A stretch of DNA of 48,372 bases from an uncultured Eubacteriales bacterium (GTDB taxonomy: Bacteria; Bacillota; Clostridia; Lachnospirales; Lachnospiraceae). A program made the position numbers and the translations under genes. The first letter of the stretch is position 1. Every line of letters starts with the position of its first letter. The stretch spans positions 1-48,372 of the forward strand of contig ONKP01000018.1 in the NCBI GenBank assembly GCA_900318405.1, read 5' to 3'. Positions 46,021 through 48,372 of the stretch are shown in pieces. The notes under the pieces were generated by a model. That model saw only the letters and a list, made by a program, of their open reading frames with translations. It was not told where the DNA came from and did not search any database.

Positions 46021-48372
46021 TTACATGATCACGACGGCATTCTGCCCTGCCATATTGTAAATATTCTCAAAAGCATTCCAGTTGCGCTTCACGATGCCAT
46101 CAAGGGAATCATTGATGATAAGCTCCGAATGATCCGTCTTATATCCGCTGATGACGACACAATGCTCCGACCGGTACCAGTTGTAGGTTTTCCCCTGATA
46201 GGTAACCGACGATCCCGTGAAGCTGACCGGCCGCATGTACATCGACGACCAGACAATGACCGGGATGCCCTTGTCAATGTAGGACATCAGATCCGTCTGA
46301 CTCGTGCCTGAGATGTTATACGCCCGTTTGCTGCTGCCGTGTTCTGTCAGAAAAGCATTGGCCGTATTCGTAATACACGGTGCAAAGCAGCCCCATCCGA
46401 AGCCGTGCGGATTACCTGGAAATTCTATGGCATAATTTGATCCCTTCGGCAGGTAATGATCGGCGATCGTCGTTTTGGACAGGGAATATCCCAGACTGTT
46501 CAGCACCATCGTCAAAGCCACAGATTCGCAGCCTGTCGGGAGCTCAGGGTTCTGAAGAATCAGCGGTACATCCACCTGTACATAAGTGACTTCCGAGAAA
46601 TAATCGATCGGCTCGCTGTCCGTTCCCGTCGTATCCTGAAGAACAAATCGCTGTGCCGTACTGCCGTTGTATGTGTACTGCTGGACATTGACTCCATTCT
46701 GTATCAAACCGTTGGTGACATCCAGCGCTTTGCTGCTGTGTGCGTTGATAAAAGTATAGGATCCGTCACTGTTCCGATGAGCGATCCATTTCTGTGCCAT
46801 CGAACCGGAATCCCTGTACTGCCAGACATTGGCTGCATCAGCCATAGACGAACCGCAGATATCCAGACAGTGCTTTGACTGCACATTGCTGATCGTCACG
46901 AACCCGTCGCCATCATCACGAATGATAAACTTCTGGGCATTGGAGCCGTTGGCACTGTAGATCTGAAGATTCCCCAGCATTTTTCTCGAGCCGGAGGCAA
47001 TATCCAGCACTTCGCCAGTATTACCGGCACAGGCCATGGTGAATTCACCTGTGACCGGATGATAATCCAGTCTGTGAAAATAAAATTTCTGCGCGGTTGT
47101 ACCGTTTTCCCTGTATGTCTGTACGTTCGTACCATCTGCGGTAGAAGCGCCGGCGACATCCAAAACTCTGTTCGGCGAAGAAGCAGAGACCATATAGGCC
47201 GTCCCATCGCCAGTATTTCTGAGGTACCATTTCTGTGAGGCAGCACCGGAACCCGACTGCTGATTCACGTTGCCATCGGCGCCGTCAGCTTTCTTGCCGG
47301 AATTCAGATTTGTCACCTGCCAGGTGCCATCACCCATATCGGTCAGTATGAATTTCTGGGCATCTGAACCGTTTCGTGTATAAAGCTGAATATTTGCACC
47401 GGAAGACATGTCGGCGCTATTCACATCCAGCACCTTATCCTCACGAAGTGCACTCTGAATTTCATAAACGCCGTTGCTGAATGAAATACTGTTGCCGGAC
47501 AGAAGGAATGCAAATTTCTGGGCTGCTGTTCCATTGCTGCTGTACAGCTGGATATTGGTGCCGTCAGCCGTCGAACCACAGCTTACATCCACCGCTTTTT
47601 CGCAGAATACCGACAGGATTGTGTACAGACCGTTTCCGGCCGGAACAATGTACCATTTCTGGGCATTCGTCCCGTTGCCGTCATACTGCTGAATGTTGGC
47701 ACCATCCTGAGAACTTCCGCCCGTCACATCCAGGTATTTTCCTGACTGATAATTCCGGATCGTATAATAGCTTCCCTCGCTGTTCCATGCGATCTGAAAT
47801 TTCTGGGCATTGGAACCGTTAGCGCTGTAAAGCTGTGCGTTGGCGCCGGCTTTCCCGCTCCCGCCCGCGATATCGATCGTCTTGAACTGATCAAGAGATG
47901 AAGCAATCACATACAGTCCGTCCTGCAACGACTGTGCATATCCTGACTGACCGGCTGACACTGTCATGACAGAATTGTCAGATGATACCGTCGTTTCTTC
48001 CATGGAAGACGGCTGCGGATCTGTGGCTGTCGGCTCTTCTTCCGGAACATCCATCTGCGATCCGGATTCATCTCCGGTATTTTCGGTGTCCTTCCCGTCA
48101 GAGATCATATCGTCTGACGTATCCGTATTCACAGGTATTTCATCAGCTGACATATCACTGCGCGTACTGTCCGCAGCGGTTTCATCTGCTGTGTCCGCCG
48201 TATTTTTTCCAGGAAGATAATCAGATGAATTTTCGATGCTCTCCCCGGTATCATCCGCGGAAGGCATCAGATTTTCAGAAGATGCCTGCTGCAGAGTCTC
48301 ACAATACACAGAGCCCCTGGCAGCTTCTGAAGCATCACTGTCTGTATCTGCTTTTACAATCATCTGTGAAAA
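46021..48372 (-). CDS. Secreted multi-ricin-domain protein with C39-like peptidase domain (5' end outside window)
   Basis: The frame is open to the window edge, so the start and any signal peptide lie beyond 48372. A Ser/Thr/Asp-rich linker of about 140 residues is followed by nine copies of a 45-50 residue repeat ending AQKF or AQKW (QKFQIAW, QKWYIVP, QKFAFLL, QKFILTD, QKWYLRN, QKFYFHR, QKFIIRD, QKWIAHR, QRFVLQD), i.e. three ricin-type beta-trefoils that would bind sugars. The C-terminal 190 residues match Peptidase_C39_2: catalytic Cys in ELPTGCESVALTMVLNSLGY, His in EHCVVISGY, and an Asp in IINDSLDG. A surface hydrolase acting on glycans or peptides is inferred. The terminator lies just downstream. 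Confidence 0.88.
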   Translation of the reverse strand, partial: FSQMIVKADTDSDASEAARGSVYCETLQQASSENLMPSADDTGESIENSSDYLPGKNTADTADETAADSTRSDMSADEIPVNTDTSDDMISDGKDTENTGDESGSQMDVPEEEPTATDPQPSSMEETTVSSDNSVMTVSAGQSGYAQSLQDGLYVIASSLDQFKTIDIAGGSGKAGANAQLYSANGSNAQKFQIAWNSEGSYYTIRNYQSGKYLDVTGGSSQDGANIQQYDGNGTNAQKWYIVPAGNGLYTILSVFCEKAVDVSCGSTADGTNIQLYSSNGTAAQKFAFLLSGNSISFSNGVYEIQSALREDKVLDVNSADMSSGANIQLYTRNGSDAQKFILTDMGDGTWQVTNLNSGKKADGADGNVNQQSGSGAASQKWYLRNTGDGTAYMVSASSPNRVLDVAGASTADGTNVQTYRENGTTAQKFYFHRLDYHPVTGEFTMACAGNTGEVLDIASGSRKMLGNLQIYSANGSNAQKFIIRDDGDGFVTISNVQSKHCLDICGSSMADAANVWQYRDSGSMAQKWIAHRNSDGSYTFINAHSSKALDVTNGLIQNGVNVQQYTYNGSTAQRFVLQDTTGTDSEPIDYFSEVTYVQVDVPLILQNPELPTGCESVALTMVLNSLGYSLSKTTIADHYLPKGSNYAIEFPGNPHGFGWGCFAPCITNTANAFLTEHGSSKRAYNISGTSQTDLMSYIDKGIPVIVWSSMYMRPVSFTGSSVTYQGKTYNWYRSEHCVVISGYKTDHSELIINDSLDGIVKRNWNAFENIYNMAGQNAVVIM

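Overview
The window looks like a chromosomal core segment of a Gram-positive anaerobe of the class Clostridia, most likely Lachnospiraceae. The evidence is gene content: a histone-like DUF6465 protein, the short HisG with HisZ, GerW/YtfJ sporulation protein beside a DUF2953 protein, RecU, ScpA/ScpB, FakA-like YloV with Asp23/YloU and RecG, and IspH next to a four-S1-domain protein. I see no rRNA, tRNA, CRISPR, phage or insertion sequence. 46 of 47 genes read leftward (minus strand); the only rightward gene is the RNase H-fold protein at 37093-38355.

Layout, right to left in the direction of transcription. 48372-46021: a surface protein with nine ricin-type repeats and a C39-like peptidase domain, cut by the window edge. 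45906-38492: Nudix, BMP-family protein, flavoprotein, cmk, metallophosphoesterase, ispH and S1 protein. 36921-29457: ruvA-ruvB-zapA-U32 peptidase-ftsW/rodA-class B PBP (recombination, division, wall synthesis). 29257-26878: Nudix, small unknown, DUF2953, gerW. 26738-22129: rpmB, then asp23-yloV-recG. 21990-19391: DUF6465 protein, mgsA-like, rsmD, coaD. 19267-14478: coiled-coil protein, small alarmone synthetase, membrane protein, pseudouridine synthase, lepB, recU. 14355-8272: hisZ-hisG-hisD-hisB, a HisF-half/HisI/HisE fusion and a Met8/HemD-like hybrid, joined by TGATG overlaps. 8200-3306: rnhA, tyrS, alaS, rpsU. 3090-48: metallophosphoesterase, scpA, scpB and a stand-alone FakA middle domain.

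Three themes stand out. (1) Old, diverged short tandem repeats occur in many places that tolerate them. In several genes the repeated unit is the 3' end of the gene including its stop codon: hisG (60 bp x2), cmk (23 bp x5), yloV (42 bp x2), and the 17135 gene (about 46 bp, x4-5). In others it sits in a linker or tail inside the protein (14, 11, 5, 11, 6 and 13 residue periods). (2) The end of the his operon holds domains that look catalytically degenerate: a HisF half-barrel without its Asp, a HisE domain without its acidic residues, and a Met8-like domain without its Asp. The mgsA-like gene also lacks usual active-site residues. (3) Both small ribosomal protein genes (rpsU, rpmB) have leaders whose sequences can form competing or pseudoknotted helices near the ribosome binding site.

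All family calls come from reading the protein sequences; no database search was run.
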